Positions 38,020-49,301 of a stretch of 64,000 bases of DNA are shown piece by piece. The DNA is taken from contig NZ_BJZO01000009.1 in NCBI RefSeq assembly GCF_007992075.1, positions 1 through 64,000 of the forward strand, written 5' to 3'. This stretch comes from Pararhodospirillum oryzae. GTDB lineage: Bacteria > Pseudomonadota > Alphaproteobacteria > Rhodospirillales > Rhodospirillaceae. Within the stretch, counting starts at the first letter, position 1; the number at the start of each line of letters is the position of its first letter. The notes beneath the pieces were generated by a model, which saw nothing but the letters and a program-made list of their open reading frames with translations, had not been told where the DNA came from and searched no databases. Made by a program: the position numbers and the translations under genes.

Positions 38020-38418
38020 TCAGAACATGTCGAGCGCGACCCGGGCCACATCACTCATACGTTCCGGGGTCCAGGGCGGATCCCAGGCGAGGGTGACAAT
38101 CACCTCGCCCACGCCGGGCACCGAGGCCACCCGGTGGGCCATTTCGTGGGGCAAGGTGCCGGCCACCGGGCAGGCCGGGGCGGTGAGGGTCATCAGGATG
38201 CGGCACGTCCCCGCGTCGTCGAGGGCGACGTCGTAGATCAGGCCCAGGTCGTAGACATTGACCGGGATTTCCGGGTCGTAGATCTCGCGCAGGGCCTCCG
38301 TCACCGCCTCGATGGGGGCGGGGGGGGTGCCGGGATCGAGGGGGGCGCCGGCTTTGGCGACCTCGCCCGCCTCGGGCGGGGGCAAGGGCGAGGCGGACAG
38401 GGCATAGGGAGGCATCAT
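38020..38418 (-). CDS. DUF59 (SufT/MIP18-like) SUF-associated protein
   Basis: The 132-residue protein has a Pro/Ala-rich leader (1-35) and a DUF59 domain: VTEALREIYDPEIPVNVYDL, then TLTAPACPVAGTLPHEM with the conserved Cys. SufT-type proteins aid cluster maturation or transfer; bacterial examples are needed under high iron-sulfur demand. Two adjacent ATG codons (38418, 38415) are possible starts. It lies 28 nt after sufS and before sufA. Confidence 0.88.
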   Translation of the reverse strand: MMPPYALSASPLPPPEAGEVAKAGAPLDPGTPPAPIEAVTEALREIYDPEIPVNVYDLGLIYDVALDDAGTCRILMTLTAPACPVAGTLPHEMAHRVASVPGVGEVIVTLAWDPPWTPERMSDVARVALDMF

Positions 38419-38446
38419 CGGGGGATCTCGCTTTCTCGACCAGGCA

Positions 38447-39712
38447 TCAGGCGAAGAACGAGCGGACCGTTTCCAGTCCGCGCACCAGGGCGTCGATATC
38501 GGCGCGGGTGTTGTACAAGCCCAGCGAGGCGCGCGCCGTGGCACTCACCCCCAGCCGCCCCATCAGCGGCTGGGCACAGTGGTGCCCCACGCGAATGCAC
38601 ACCCCGCTTTGGTCCAGGACGGTGGCCATGTCGTGGGGATGGGCACAGTCCAGGGTAAAGGATATCACCGCCACCTTGCCCGGCGCGGTGCCATACAGGC
38701 GCAGGCCCGGCACCGATGAAAGCGCCTGGACCGCGTAGGTCAGCAGATCGGCTTCGTGGGCCGCGATCGCCGCTTGCCCCAGGCCGGTCACGTAGTCGAT
38801 GGCGGCGGCAAGGCCGATGGCCTGCACGATGTTGGGGGTGCCGGCCTCGAACTTGGCGGGCGGCGCCGCCCATTCCGAGCGCTCGAACGACACCGAGGCA
38901 ATCATGTCGCCGCCCCCGCGCCACGGCGGCATGGCCTCCAGAAGGGCGTGGCGGGCGTACAGCACCCCGATCCCGGTGGGGCCATAGAGCTTGTGGCCCG
39001 AGAACACGTAGAAGTCCACGTCCAGCGCCTGGACATCGACCCCGCCATGCACCACGCCCTGGCAGCCATCCATCAGCACCAGCGCGCCCTGGGCATGGGC
39101 GCGGTCGATCAGGCGCCGGGCCGGCGGCACCGTGCCCAGCACGTTCGATGTCTGGGTGAAGGCCACCAGCTTGACCTCGGGGGTCATCAGGCGATCGAAG
39201 GCCTCCAGGTCCAGGGCGCCTTCGTCGGTGATCGGGCAGACCTTCAGCGTCACGCCCTTTTCATCGCGCAGCATCTGCCAGGGCACGATGTTGGAGTGGT
39301 GCTCCATTTCCGTGATCAGCACCGCGTCGCCGGGGCCAAGGTGGGCGCGGCCGTGGGTTTGGGCCACCAGGTTGATGGCGTCGGTCGCCCCCATGGTGAA
39401 CACGATTTCCTCGGGGCGGGCGGCGTTGACGAACCGGCGCACGGTCTCGCGCGCCTGTTCATAGCGCACGGTCGCGCGTTCCGACAACCAGTAGGTGCCG
39501 CGATGGACGTTGGCGTATTCGCCTTCCATCATCTGGACCATGGTGTCGATGACCGCGCGCGGCTTCTGGGCCGAGGCGCCACTATCCAGGTAGATGATCG
39601 GCTTGGAGCCGTGCACCTTTTTCTGGAACACCGGAAAATCGGCCCGCGCCGCCTCGACGTCAAAGCTCGTCGGGTTGGACGCTGGCGAGGAACCCCCTGT
39701 CGTCGTCATCAT
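38447..39712 (-). CDS. sufS: cysteine desulfurase SufS
   Basis: The 421-residue group II PLP-dependent desulfurase has the PLP lysine at K241 (SGHKLYGPTG) and the catalytic Cys379 on the short rigid loop RVGHHCAQPLM typical of SufS. It converts cysteine to alanine and supplies persulfide to SufB. No sufE or sufU partner gene is in the operon, so the acceptor must lie elsewhere or transfer is direct. It starts 6 nt after sufD, with GAGAAG as ribosome site. Confidence 0.95.
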   Translation of the reverse strand: MMTTTGGSSPASNPTSFDVEAARADFPVFQKKVHGSKPIIYLDSGASAQKPRAVIDTMVQMMEGEYANVHRGTYWLSERATVRYEQARETVRRFVNAARPEEIVFTMGATDAINLVAQTHGRAHLGPGDAVLITEMEHHSNIVPWQMLRDEKGVTLKVCPITDEGALDLEAFDRLMTPEVKLVAFTQTSNVLGTVPPARRLIDRAHAQGALVLMDGCQGVVHGGVDVQALDVDFYVFSGHKLYGPTGIGVLYARHALLEAMPPWRGGGDMIASVSFERSEWAAPPAKFEAGTPNIVQAIGLAAAIDYVTGLGQAAIAAHEADLLTYAVQALSSVPGLRLYGTAPGKVAVISFTLDCAHPHDMATVLDQSGVCIRVGHHCAQPLMGRLGVSATARASLGLYNTRADIDALVRGLETVRSFFA

Positions 39713-39718
39713 CGCTTC

Positions 39719-41053
39719 TCACACGTTCCAGGTCGCCTGGGCGCGGCCGCGTTGCCAGTCGCGCACCCGTTCGGTCAGGGCGTCGCGCACCGCCTCGTCG
39801 GCCACGGTGGTCAGGGCGTCTTCCAGGAAGGCCTCGACCAGCAAGGCCCGCGCCGTTTCCTCGTCGATGCCCCGGCTTTGCAGGTAGAACAGAGCCTCGG
39901 CATCCATTTCGCCGGCGGTGGCGCCGTGACTGCAAGCCACGTCGTCGGCGTAGATCTGCAATTCGGGCTTGATGTCCACCTCGGCGCCCGGGGTCAGCAA
40001 CAAGGCCTGGTGCAACTGCTGCCCGTCGGTGCCCTGGGCATCGCGCCGGACCAGGATCTTGCCCTGGAACACGCCGCGCCCGGTTTCATCCAGCACGCCC
40101 TTGAACAGCTGCGACGATTTGGCGTTGGGCACCGCGTGATCCACGAACACCGTGTTGTCGATGTGCTGGCCCTTGCGCGCGGCGTAGGCCCCGTTGACGT
40201 GGGCCTGGGCCCCTTCGCCGTCCAGCAGCACCCGTATTTCGTTGCGCACCAGCCGCCCGCCCAGGGTCAAGGTGAAGGCGTCGTAGCGCGCCCGCGCCCC
40301 CACGGTGGCGAGCACGGCGCCGATGTGCACGCCCTCGGGGGCTTCCGCCAGCAGGCGGACGTGGGACAGGTGGGCGTCTTCCCCCAGCACCACGTCGGTC
40401 ACGGCGTTGATGACCGAGGGCGCCCCGGGCAGGCCGGAGTAGCTGACCGCGAGCGTCGCCCGCGCGCCGGCCCCCAGGCGGATCAGGCCGCGCGGGTGGG
40501 CCAGGGTGGCGCTCTCGCCGGGCACGCTCAGATGAATGATATGCAAGGGCCCCTCGACGCTCACGCCGGCGTCGATCTCCAAAACCAGGCCATCGGACAA
40601 GAAGCCGGTGTTGAGCGCCGCCAGCGGCAGCGTGGCCACGGCTTCCTGGGCCTGGGGCCGCTCCAGCACGGGGCGCAGGTGCCCGGGATCGGTCAGCAGC
40701 ACCGCGCGCAGGCTGCCGGCCCGCACCCCGGCCGGCAGGCGGTCGAGGTCGGAAAGCGGCGCGCTGAAGCGGCCGTTCACGAACACCAGGCGCGGCACGT
40801 CCAGGGGCAGCAGGCGATCACCCGGCAGGTCGGCCGCCGTCAAGGCCGGCACGGCAGGCGGGGTTTCGACCGCCAGGCGGCCAACGGCGGAAAGATTGGT
40901 GTACTTCCAAGCCTCGTGGCGGGGGGTGGGGAAGCCCTGGCGGCGGTAGCCGTCAAGGCCCGCCTGGCGCACGGCGCCCAGCCAGCCCCCGCCCTCGGCG
41001 CGGGTTTCAGGATCCAGGAACGGGGTCGCGGCGGCAACGGGGGTGGCGGTCAT
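39719..41053 (-). CDS. sufD: Fe-S cluster assembly protein SufD
   Basis: The 444-residue protein shows the SufD N-terminal motif PTPRHEAWKYTNLSAV, a central beta-helix, and the C-terminal core CSHGATAGEMDAEALFYLQSRG split over two stretches. It forms the SufBC2D scaffold and supports iron entry. The ATG at 41053 lies 4 nt after the sufC stop. Longer frames start inside sufC and are unlikely. Confidence 0.94.
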   Translation of the reverse strand: MTATPVAAATPFLDPETRAEGGGWLGAVRQAGLDGYRRQGFPTPRHEAWKYTNLSAVGRLAVETPPAVPALTAADLPGDRLLPLDVPRLVFVNGRFSAPLSDLDRLPAGVRAGSLRAVLLTDPGHLRPVLERPQAQEAVATLPLAALNTGFLSDGLVLEIDAGVSVEGPLHIIHLSVPGESATLAHPRGLIRLGAGARATLAVSYSGLPGAPSVINAVTDVVLGEDAHLSHVRLLAEAPEGVHIGAVLATVGARARYDAFTLTLGGRLVRNEIRVLLDGEGAQAHVNGAYAARKGQHIDNTVFVDHAVPNAKSSQLFKGVLDETGRGVFQGKILVRRDAQGTDGQQLHQALLLTPGAEVDIKPELQIYADDVACSHGATAGEMDAEALFYLQSRGIDEETARALLVEAFLEDALTTVADEAVRDALTERVRDWQRGRAQATWNV

Positions 41054-41057
41054 GGGA

Positions 41058-41813
41058 TCAAGCCGCCTGGGAAACGAAGTCGGCATAGCCCTTTTCCTCC
41101 AGCTCCCGGGCCAGCTCCTTGCCGCCCGAGCGCACGATGCGCCCATCGGCCAGAACGTGGACGAAATCCGGTTCGATGTAGTCCAGCAGGCGCTGGTAGT
41201 GGGTGATGCACAGCACCGAGCGCGTCGGGCTGCGCAGGGCGTTGACCCCTTCGGCCGCGATGCGCAAGGCGTCGATGTCGAGGCCGCTGTCCATCTCGTC
41301 CAGGATCATGAGATCGGGTTCCAGCATGGCCATCTGCAACACCTCGGCCCGCTTTTTCTCGCCGCCCGAAAAGCCGACGTTGAGCGGCCGCTTGAGCATG
41401 GCATCGGGAATGCCAAGCGCCTTGGTCGCGGCCTTGAGCCTGGTCAGGAAGGCGGCGGCGTCGATCTCGCTTTCGCCCCGGGCCTTGCGCCGGGCGTTCA
41501 AGGCGGTGCGCAGGAAGGTGGTGAAGCCCACCCCGGGGATTTCAACCGGGTACTGGAAGCACAGGAAGATCCCGGCCCGGGCGCGCTCCTCGGGGGCCAT
41601 CGCGCTCAGGTCCTGGCCCTTGAAGCGCACGGTGCCCTCGGTCTGCTCGTAGCCCGGGCGCCCGGTGATCAGGTTGGACAAGGTGCTCTTGCCGGCGCCG
41701 TTGGGCCCCATGATGGCGTGCACCTCGCCCGGGTTCACGGTCAGGGACAGGCCCTTGAGGATCGGCTTGTCCTCGACTTGGGCATGCAGGTTGATGATCT
41801 CCAGGAGCGCCAT
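41058..41813 (-). CDS. sufC: Fe-S cluster assembly ATPase SufC
   Basis: The 251-residue ABC-type ATPase has Walker A GPNGAGKST, the Q-loop FQYPVEIPGV, a signature variant NVGFSGGEKKR, Walker B LMILDEMDSGLD and the His switch CITHYQR. It drives conformational change in the SufBC2D scaffold in the cytosol. It lies 68 nt after sufB and 4 nt before sufD. Confidence 0.96.
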   Translation of the reverse strand: MALLEIINLHAQVEDKPILKGLSLTVNPGEVHAIMGPNGAGKSTLSNLITGRPGYEQTEGTVRFKGQDLSAMAPEERARAGIFLCFQYPVEIPGVGFTTFLRTALNARRKARGESEIDAAAFLTRLKAATKALGIPDAMLKRPLNVGFSGGEKKRAEVLQMAMLEPDLMILDEMDSGLDIDALRIAAEGVNALRSPTRSVLCITHYQRLLDYIEPDFVHVLADGRIVRSGGKELARELEEKGYADFVSQAA

Positions 41814-41881
41814 GGATCAGGTCCTTGTTCGGGGCGGGCAAAGGGCAACGCGAGGAAAAGAGGAAAGGGGGCGCCAGGGCC

Positions 41882-43336
<1,455 letters not shown>

Positions 43337-43390
43337 GATGCAATTCTCCGGCGCTTCGGGGCGCGAGGGCAGGAAGGGATAGGGAACGGA

Positions 43391-43900
43391 TCAGGAGGCC
43401 ATTTCGCCGGCCCTCTCGGCGCCCATCTCGGCGGCAAGGACGGCGGCGCGGGCCCGGGTGAACTCGGGGGCGAAGGCGGGCAGGGGACCGGCGGCCATGT
43501 CGGCCAGGGTGACCGTGCGCAAGGCGGCCTCGACGCGGCGGTTGACCGTGTCCCACTGGCCATTCATCGGACACAGCGAGCCCAGGCCACAGGCTTCCTC
43601 GCCGTCGGCATGGGGGGCCTTGTCCACGCACGCGGTCAGCGCGATCGGGCCTTCCAGGGCCTGGATCATGTCGGCGACGGTGATGGAACGGGGCGGATGC
43701 GCGAGCCCGTACCCGCCACAGGCCCCCCGGTGACTGACCACCAGGCCGCTGCGCAACAGCGCCTTCATGACCTTGGCCACGGTGGGCAACGGCACCCCGG
43801 TATCCAGGGCGATCTGCTGGGCCGCGCGCACCTTGTCGCTGCGGGCCATGTCGACCAGCAGCACCACGGCGTAATCGGTCAGTTTGTTGATCCGGAACAT
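43391..43900 (-). CDS. Rrf2 family SUF regulator (IscR/SufR-like)
   Basis: The 169-residue protein has an Rrf2 winged helix (LTDYAVVLLVDMARSDKV, then TVAKVMKALLRSGLVVSHRGACGGYGLA). A cluster-binding loop holds C91, C104 and C110, spaced like IscR ligands with slightly longer gaps. It likely binds an Fe-S cluster and represses the suf operon when clusters are plentiful. It is the first gene of the operon and has a palindrome at its own promoter, which implies autoregulation. Confidence 0.9.
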   Translation of the reverse strand: MFRINKLTDYAVVLLVDMARSDKVRAAQQIALDTGVPLPTVAKVMKALLRSGLVVSHRGACGGYGLAHPPRSITVADMIQALEGPIALTACVDKAPHADGEEACGLGSLCPMNGQWDTVNRRVEAALRTVTLADMAAGPLPAFAPEFTRARAAVLAAEMGAERAGEMAS

Positions 43901-43935
43901 GACGGTCCTGCCCCCACGGCGAAAACAGCGATGTG

Positions 43936-43948
43936 GACCAAATTGGTC
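43936..43948. promoter_or_regulatory. candidate operator of the SUF regulator
   Basis: The palindrome GACCAA-A-TTGGTC lies 36-48 nt before the regulator ATG, just downstream of the candidate -10 box, where bound repressor would block initiation. Its shape resembles known Rrf2/IscR sites; binding is inferred. Confidence 0.6.
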
Positions 43949-43953
43949 TTCTT

Positions 43954-43983
43954 TTCATAAGGGGCGATTTGACGAAAGATCAA
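43954..43983 (-). promoter_or_regulatory. candidate promoter of the suf operon
   Basis: On the minus strand a -35 box TTGATC (43983-43978) and a -10 box TATGAA (43959-43954) are separated by 18 nt. The operator begins 5 nt past the -10 box. The rest of the divergent spacer up to 44278 shows no other signal. Confidence 0.45.
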
Positions 43984-44278
43984 GCGATGAATCACGGCAC
44001 CCGGGCTGTCCACCGTTTTTTTCGCGCGCGGCCGTGTGGGGTTACCGGAGACGGTGCCATGGTGCGCGTGCGCCGGGGACTCGTTCGCCGGGCGGGACTC
44101 GGAGTCGTTCGCAAGCCGTTCCCTCGCGCACCCGGGCACCAGGGGCGCGGTATTATCTGGGGTCGTTCCAAGAAAAATGCGTCATGGTTGTTGACCAGCC
44201 TTGCACCCGCTTGGCGTCCGCCGGCATGATGCGCGCGCCGCACCAAGCGGGATCCACTGCCCTCGGGAGCGACCGCCC

Positions 44279-44743
44279 ATGAATGATGATTTGCGCAAGC
44301 GCATTGAGATGCGCGCCTATCTCCTGTCCGAGGCCGAGGGGCACCCCGCCGGCCGGGAACAGGACTTCTGGAACCGGGCCGAGGCCCTGGTCCAGGCCGA
44401 ACTGGAAGCCGAAACCGCCGCCGAACCGGCCGTGATTCCTGTCGCCGAGCCGGCCCCTGTTGTCGTCGAGCCGCCGCCCGCGCCTGTCGCCGCCGAGCCG
44501 CCGCCGGCCCCTGTCGTGATCGAACCCGCCCCGGCTCCCGCCGCTCCGGCTCCTGCCGCTCCGGCTGCGCCGGGAACGCCCGAGGCCGGGGCTCCGGCCC
44601 CTGAAACGCCCGCGGAGCCGCCCAAGCGCAAGACCGCGACCCGCAAGAAGAAGGACCCCGACGCCGCCAGCGAGGACAAGCCCGCCAAGCCCAAGACCAC
44701 GCGCGCGCGCAAGAGCACCAAGGCGCCGCCGGCCGACAGCTAA
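44279..44743 (+). CDS. DUF2934 domain protein with Pro/Ala linker and basic tail
   Basis: The protein has 154 residues. A short DUF2934 domain (about 5-40) has [20 protein letters not shown] followed by [13 protein letters not shown] long Ala/Pro/Val linker with repeated VVxPPPAPV units follows, then a Lys/Arg-rich tail resembling histone-H1-like tails ([20 protein letters not shown]). The function of DUF2934 is unknown; nucleic-acid binding by the tail is an inference. GGGAG lies 11 nt before the ATG. It precedes glgB by 97 nt. Confidence 0.75.
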   Translation: MNDDLRKRIEMRAYLLSEAEGHPAGREQDFWNRAEALVQAELEAETAAEPAVIPVAEPAPVVVEPPPAPVAAEPPPAPVVIEPAPAPAAPAPAAPAAPGTPEAGAPAPETPAEPPKRKTATRKKKDPDAASEDKPAKPKTTRARKSTKAPPADS

Positions 44744-44840
44744 AAAGGGAAACGGGCCGGCGGCTGTTTCGTCCTCTTGCCCGAATCCCGATCGCCTTGC
44801 GCACTTTCCCCCTTCTTACGTTTCGACGTGTTGGAGCACC

Positions 44841-47087
44841 ATGGACCCGAAAGCCTTTTCCGAAGCGGTGGCCGCCCTGGTTGGGGCTCGTCACGGCAAT
44901 CCGTTCGGCCTTCTGGGCTTGCACAGCGGCTCGGTCGAGGGGGGAGGCAAGGGGTACTGCGTGCGCTGCTTCCGTCCCCATGCGGCCTCGGTCAGCCTGA
45001 TCGATGTCGCCGATGGCTCGGTCGTGGGCCCCATGCGCCGGGTGCATCCCGCCGGCGTTTTCGGCCTCGACCTGCCCGAGGGACGAGGGCCTTTTTCGTA
45101 TCGCCTGCGCGTCGAGGAAGACGGGCAGATCCGCGATATCGATGATCCCTACCGCTTCGGGCCTGTCCTGGGCGATCTGGATCGCTATTTGCTGGGCGAA
45201 GGCACCCATCTGGAAATCTATCACAAGATGGGCGCCCACCCGATGACCGTCGATGGCAGCGCCGGCACCAGCTTCGCCGTGTGGGCGCCCAATGCCCAAC
45301 GGGTCAGCGTGGTGGGCGAGTTCAACCGCTGGGACGGGCGCGTGCATCCCATGCGCCAGCATCCGGGCAGCGGCGTGTGGGACATTTTCATTCCCGGCGT
45401 CCACAAGGGCGCGCTTTACAAGTTCGAACTGGTCGGCCCCGATGGCGCCTTGCTGCCCGCCAAGGCCGACCCTTACGCTTTTTACGCCGAGCGCCCCCCC
45501 CACACCGCTTCCGTGGTGTGGGGCCTGCCGGATCATGTCTGGCATGACGACGACTGGATGGAGCGGCGCGCCGAGACCGTGGCGTGCAACGCGCCCATCA
45601 GCGTCTACGAGGTGCATCTGGGATCGTGGCGCCGCGACGCCCATGGCGAGCCCCTGAGCTACCAGGACTTGGCGGACACGCTGATCCCCTACGTGCGCGA
45701 CATGGGCTTTACCCATATCGAGCTGCTGCCCGTCAGCGAGTATCCCTTTGATGGGTCCTGGGGGTATCAGCCGATCGGGCTGTTCGCGCCCACCAGCCGC
45801 TACGGCTCGCCCGAGGATTTCCGCGTCTTCGTCGACCGCTGCCACCAGGCCGGCATTGGCGTGATCCTGGACTGGGTGGCCGGCCACTTCCCCGAGGACG
45901 CGCACGGTCTGGCCTGGTTCGACGGCACCCATCTTTACGAACACGCCGATCCCCGCCAGGGCCGCCACATGGATTGGGGCACGTTGATCTTCAACTATGG
46001 CCGCAACGAAGTGCGCAACTTCCTGCTGGCCAATGCCCTGTACTGGCTCGATCAGTTCCACATCGATGGCCTGCGCGTGGATGCGGTGGCCTCGATGCTG
46101 TACCTCGATTATTCCCGCGAGGAAGGCCAGTGGATTCCCAACCGCTACGGCGGGCGCGAGAATCTGGAAGCCATCGATTTCCTGCGCCGCATGAACACGC
46201 TGGTCTACGACCGCTTCCCCGGCGCCGTCACCATCGCCGAGGAAAGCACGGCGTGGCCCATGGTCAGCCGTCCCGTCCACCTGGGCGGGCTGGGCTTTGG
46301 CTACAAGTGGAACATGGGCTGGATGAACGACACGTTGCGCTACATCAGCCACGAGCCGGTGCATCGCCGCTTCCACCAGAACGAACTGTCGTTCGGCCTG
46401 CTTTACGCCTTCACCGAAAACTTCGTCTTGCCCCTGTCCCACGACGAGGTGGTGCATGGCAAGCGCTCGATCCTGGGGCGCATGCCGGGGGATGCGTGGC
46501 AGCAGTTCGCCAACCTGCGCGCCTACTACGCCTTCATGTGGACCCATCCGGGCAAGAAGCTGCTGTTCATGGGCAGCGAATTCGCCCAAGGCCAGGAATG
46601 GAACCACGCCCAGAGCCTGGACTGGCATCTGCTGGCGGTGCACTGGCACCAGGGCGTCCAGGCCCTGGTCCGCGATCTCAACCGCCTGTACCAGGACATG
46701 CCCGCGCTTTACGAACGCGACACGGAAGGCGACGGCTTCGCCTGGGTGGATTGCACCGATAGCGATCAGTCGGTGATCAGCTACGTTCGCTACGGCGAGG
46801 CGCCGGCCCCCACCTCGGCCGCGACCATCGACTGCGAGCGCATCGAGCAGCCCATGCTGCTGGTGGTGTGCAACTTCACGCCCGTGGTGCGGAACGGCTA
46901 TCGCCTGGGCGTCCCCCGGGCCGGCGTTTGGGATGAAGTCCTGAACACCGACAGCGGCTATTACGGGGGCTCCAACGTGGGCAACGGCACGATCGAAACC
47001 CAGGCCATTGTCTCGCATGGGCGTCCGCAATCGCTCTCGTTGACCTTGCCCCCGCTCGCGACCATCGTTTTGAAACCTCGGAGCTGA
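44841..47087 (+). CDS. glgB: 1,4-alpha-glucan branching enzyme GlgB
   Basis: The 748-residue GH13 enzyme has an N-terminal carbohydrate-binding region, a second CBM48 domain ([20 protein letters not shown]) and the catalytic barrel. The nucleophile is D414 ([11 protein letters not shown]), the acid is E467 in IAEESTAWP, and [10 protein letters not shown] supplies the transition-state residues. It makes alpha-1,6 branches in glycogen. glgX follows after 5 nt, so the two form an operon. No glgA or glgC lies in the window. Confidence 0.96.
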   Translation: MDPKAFSEAVAALVGARHGNPFGLLGLHSGSVEGGGKGYCVRCFRPHAASVSLIDVADGSVVGPMRRVHPAGVFGLDLPEGRGPFSYRLRVEEDGQIRDIDDPYRFGPVLGDLDRYLLGEGTHLEIYHKMGAHPMTVDGSAGTSFAVWAPNAQRVSVVGEFNRWDGRVHPMRQHPGSGVWDIFIPGVHKGALYKFELVGPDGALLPAKADPYAFYAERPPHTASVVWGLPDHVWHDDDWMERRAETVACNAPISVYEVHLGSWRRDAHGEPLSYQDLADTLIPYVRDMGFTHIELLPVSEYPFDGSWGYQPIGLFAPTSRYGSPEDFRVFVDRCHQAGIGVILDWVAGHFPEDAHGLAWFDGTHLYEHADPRQGRHMDWGTLIFNYGRNEVRNFLLANALYWLDQFHIDGLRVDAVASMLYLDYSREEGQWIPNRYGGRENLEAIDFLRRMNTLVYDRFPGAVTIAEESTAWPMVSRPVHLGGLGFGYKWNMGWMNDTLRYISHEPVHRRFHQNELSFGLLYAFTENFVLPLSHDEVVHGKRSILGRMPGDAWQQFANLRAYYAFMWTHPGKKLLFMGSEFAQGQEWNHAQSLDWHLLAVHWHQGVQALVRDLNRLYQDMPALYERDTEGDGFAWVDCTDSDQSVISYVRYGEAPAPTSAATIDCERIEQPMLLVVCNFTPVVRNGYRLGVPRAGVWDEVLNTDSGYYGGSNVGNGTIETQAIVSHGRPQSLSLTLPPLATIVLKPRS

Positions 47088-47092
47088 CCGCC

Positions 47093-49150
47093 ATGGAACG
47101 GCACCTGGAACCCGGCCTGCCCTGGCCTCTTGGTGCCCACCTCGTCGACGGCGGGGTGAACTGGGCGGTTTTTTCCGCCCATGCCACCGCCGTCGAGCTG
47201 TGCTTGTTTCCCGAGGATCGCGACCAGGAAATCCGGATGGCGCTTCCGGGACGCACCGGCCCGGTTCTCCACGGGTTCCTGCCCGGTGCCGGGGCCGGCT
47301 TGCGCTATGGCCTGCGGGCGCACGGGGCCTATGAACCCGAGCACGGCCATCGTTTCAACCCGAACAAGCTGCTGATCGATCCCCTGGCCCGGGCCCTGGA
47401 CGGCCCGGTGATCTGGGATAACGCCCTGTTCGGCTACCTGCCCGACGCGGCCGAGGGGGATCTGACCTTCAGCACCACCGACAGCGCGCCGTTCGTCCCC
47501 CGCGCCCTGGTGATCCCGGAACAGGGTCGTCCGGGCCTGCCCCGCCCCCTCGATCCCGGCCGGCTGGTGATCTACGAAGCCCACGTGCGGGGCTCGACCA
47601 TGACCCGCGACGATGTCAGGCGCACCGCGCGCGGCACCTTCGAGGCGTTCGCGGCGCCCGGCATGATCGATCACCTGCGCCGGCTCGGCGTGACGGCGGT
47701 TGAACTCCTGCCGGTGTGGGCCTTCGCCGACGAAGCCGCCTTGTGGCGCACCGGGCGCACCAACTACTGGGGCTACAACCCCATCTGCTTCGCCGCGCCC
47801 CACACCGCCTATGGGGACCCGGACGCCTTTTGTCGTCTGGCCGACCGCCTGCACGAGGCCGGGCTGGCCCTGATCTTGGACGTGGTCGTCAACCACACCG
47901 CCGAGGGGGACGAATTCGGCCCCACCTTGTCGTGGCGGGGGCTTGACAATGTGTCGTGCTACCGGCTGCGTCCCGACAACCCGCGCCGGTACCTCAACGA
48001 CAGCGCGTGCGGCAATACCTTGCGCCTGGAGCACCCGCAGCTGCTGCGCATGGTCATGGATGCCTTGCGTTTGTGGGTGCGCGAGCGCGGCGTGGATGGA
48101 TTCCGGTTCGATCTGGCCCTGACGCCCGCGCGTCATCACGGGGTGTTCGATCCGCAAGGGCCGTTCCTTTCGGCCCTGGCCCAGGATCCGCTGCTGTGCC
48201 AGGTGCTGCTGATCGCGGAGCCCTGGGACATGGGGCCGGGGGGGCATGCCACCGGGCGTTTCCCGCCGCCCTGGCACGACTGGAACGACGCTTTCCGCGA
48301 TGGGGTCCGCCGGTTCTGGCTGCGCGAGGGCACGGCGGGCACCCTGGCCACCGCCCTGGCCGGATCCAGTCCGGTGTTCCAGCCGGCGGGACGGGGACCG
48401 CTGGCCGCCATCAACTATGTGACCAGCCACGACGGCTTCAGCCTGTCCGATCTGGTCAGCTACGCCCGCAAGCACAACGAGGCCAACGGCGAAGGCAACC
48501 AGGATGGCATGGACGCCGATTTCTCGGCCAACCATGGGATCGAGGGACCGACCGACCATCCCGGGATCCAGGCGTTGCGCGACCGTCAAAGGCGCAATCT
48601 GGTGGCGTCGCTGTTCCTGGCGCTGGGCGTGCCCATGCTGCGGGGCGGCGACGAAATGGGCCAGAGCCAGGACGGCAACAACAACGCCTATTGCCACGAC
48701 GGCCCCCTCACATGGCTGGATTGGGAAAAAGAGGATCCCGCGTTCGCAACCTTCATCGCGCGGGTGGCCGCCTTGCGGGCCCGTCTGCCCCAGGTGCGCC
48801 GCGATGTGTTCCTGAGCGGCGCGCCGGGCCAGGATGGCATGAGCGATGTGGTCTGGCGTCGTCCCGACGGCGATCCCATGGGACTGGGGGAGTGGAACGG
48901 TCCCCTGAAGGCCTTTTCCATGCGCCTGAGCGGCGGGAACGGAACGCCCGATCTGCTGTTGCTGGTCAACGGTGGAGGCCTTAGTCAAACCTTCCGCCTG
49001 CCGGAGGATCGTCCCTGGGTCGTGGCGGTTTCCACCTGCGAGGCGGACAATCCCGATTTTGTTCCGCAAGCGACGCCCTCCGCCTCCGTCCCCTCCGAAC
49101 CGGAGGCGCTGCTGTTGCCGCCGTTGTCGCTGGTGGCGTTGACCGGATAG
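47093..49150 (+). CDS. glgX: glycogen debranching enzyme GlgX
   Basis: The 685-residue GH13_11 isoamylase-type enzyme has an N-terminal CBM48 (HLVDGGVNWAVFSAHATAVE), then NYWGYNPICFAAPH, LDVVVNHTAEGDEFGP and the nucleophile region VDGFRFDLALTPAR. It cleaves alpha-1,6 linkages of phosphorylase-limit glycogen. It is slightly short of some GlgX proteins because the C-terminal domain is compact. The phage cassette converges with it; the 151-bp spacer holds no gene I can support. Confidence 0.95.
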   Translation: MERHLEPGLPWPLGAHLVDGGVNWAVFSAHATAVELCLFPEDRDQEIRMALPGRTGPVLHGFLPGAGAGLRYGLRAHGAYEPEHGHRFNPNKLLIDPLARALDGPVIWDNALFGYLPDAAEGDLTFSTTDSAPFVPRALVIPEQGRPGLPRPLDPGRLVIYEAHVRGSTMTRDDVRRTARGTFEAFAAPGMIDHLRRLGVTAVELLPVWAFADEAALWRTGRTNYWGYNPICFAAPHTAYGDPDAFCRLADRLHEAGLALILDVVVNHTAEGDEFGPTLSWRGLDNVSCYRLRPDNPRRYLNDSACGNTLRLEHPQLLRMVMDALRLWVRERGVDGFRFDLALTPARHHGVFDPQGPFLSALAQDPLLCQVLLIAEPWDMGPGGHATGRFPPPWHDWNDAFRDGVRRFWLREGTAGTLATALAGSSPVFQPAGRGPLAAINYVTSHDGFSLSDLVSYARKHNEANGEGNQDGMDADFSANHGIEGPTDHPGIQALRDRQRRNLVASLFLALGVPMLRGGDEMGQSQDGNNNAYCHDGPLTWLDWEKEDPAFATFIARVAALRARLPQVRRDVFLSGAPGQDGMSDVVWRRPDGDPMGLGEWNGPLKAFSMRLSGGNGTPDLLLLVNGGGLSQTFRLPEDRPWVVAVSTCEADNPDFVPQATPSASVPSEPEALLLPPLSLVALTG

Positions 49151-49301
49151 GAAGCCATCCCGTGTTGCAAGGGCGGGCGGGGACTCGGTCCGCCAATCCA
49201 GGAGGACGCCCCGGCACGCTGGCCTGACTGTCGGGCGCATTTCAGCGCCGCGCCGGCACCGTGGTGGCGCGCACCCGGCAGGGCGGCGCCCGGCGCCCGG
49301 A

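Noticed and set aside
43992-47030. 1012-codon open frame on the minus strand opposite glgB
   Set aside because: It is antisense to glgB and its neighbours, His/Gly/Ala-rich without any family motif, and arises from high G+C codon bias.
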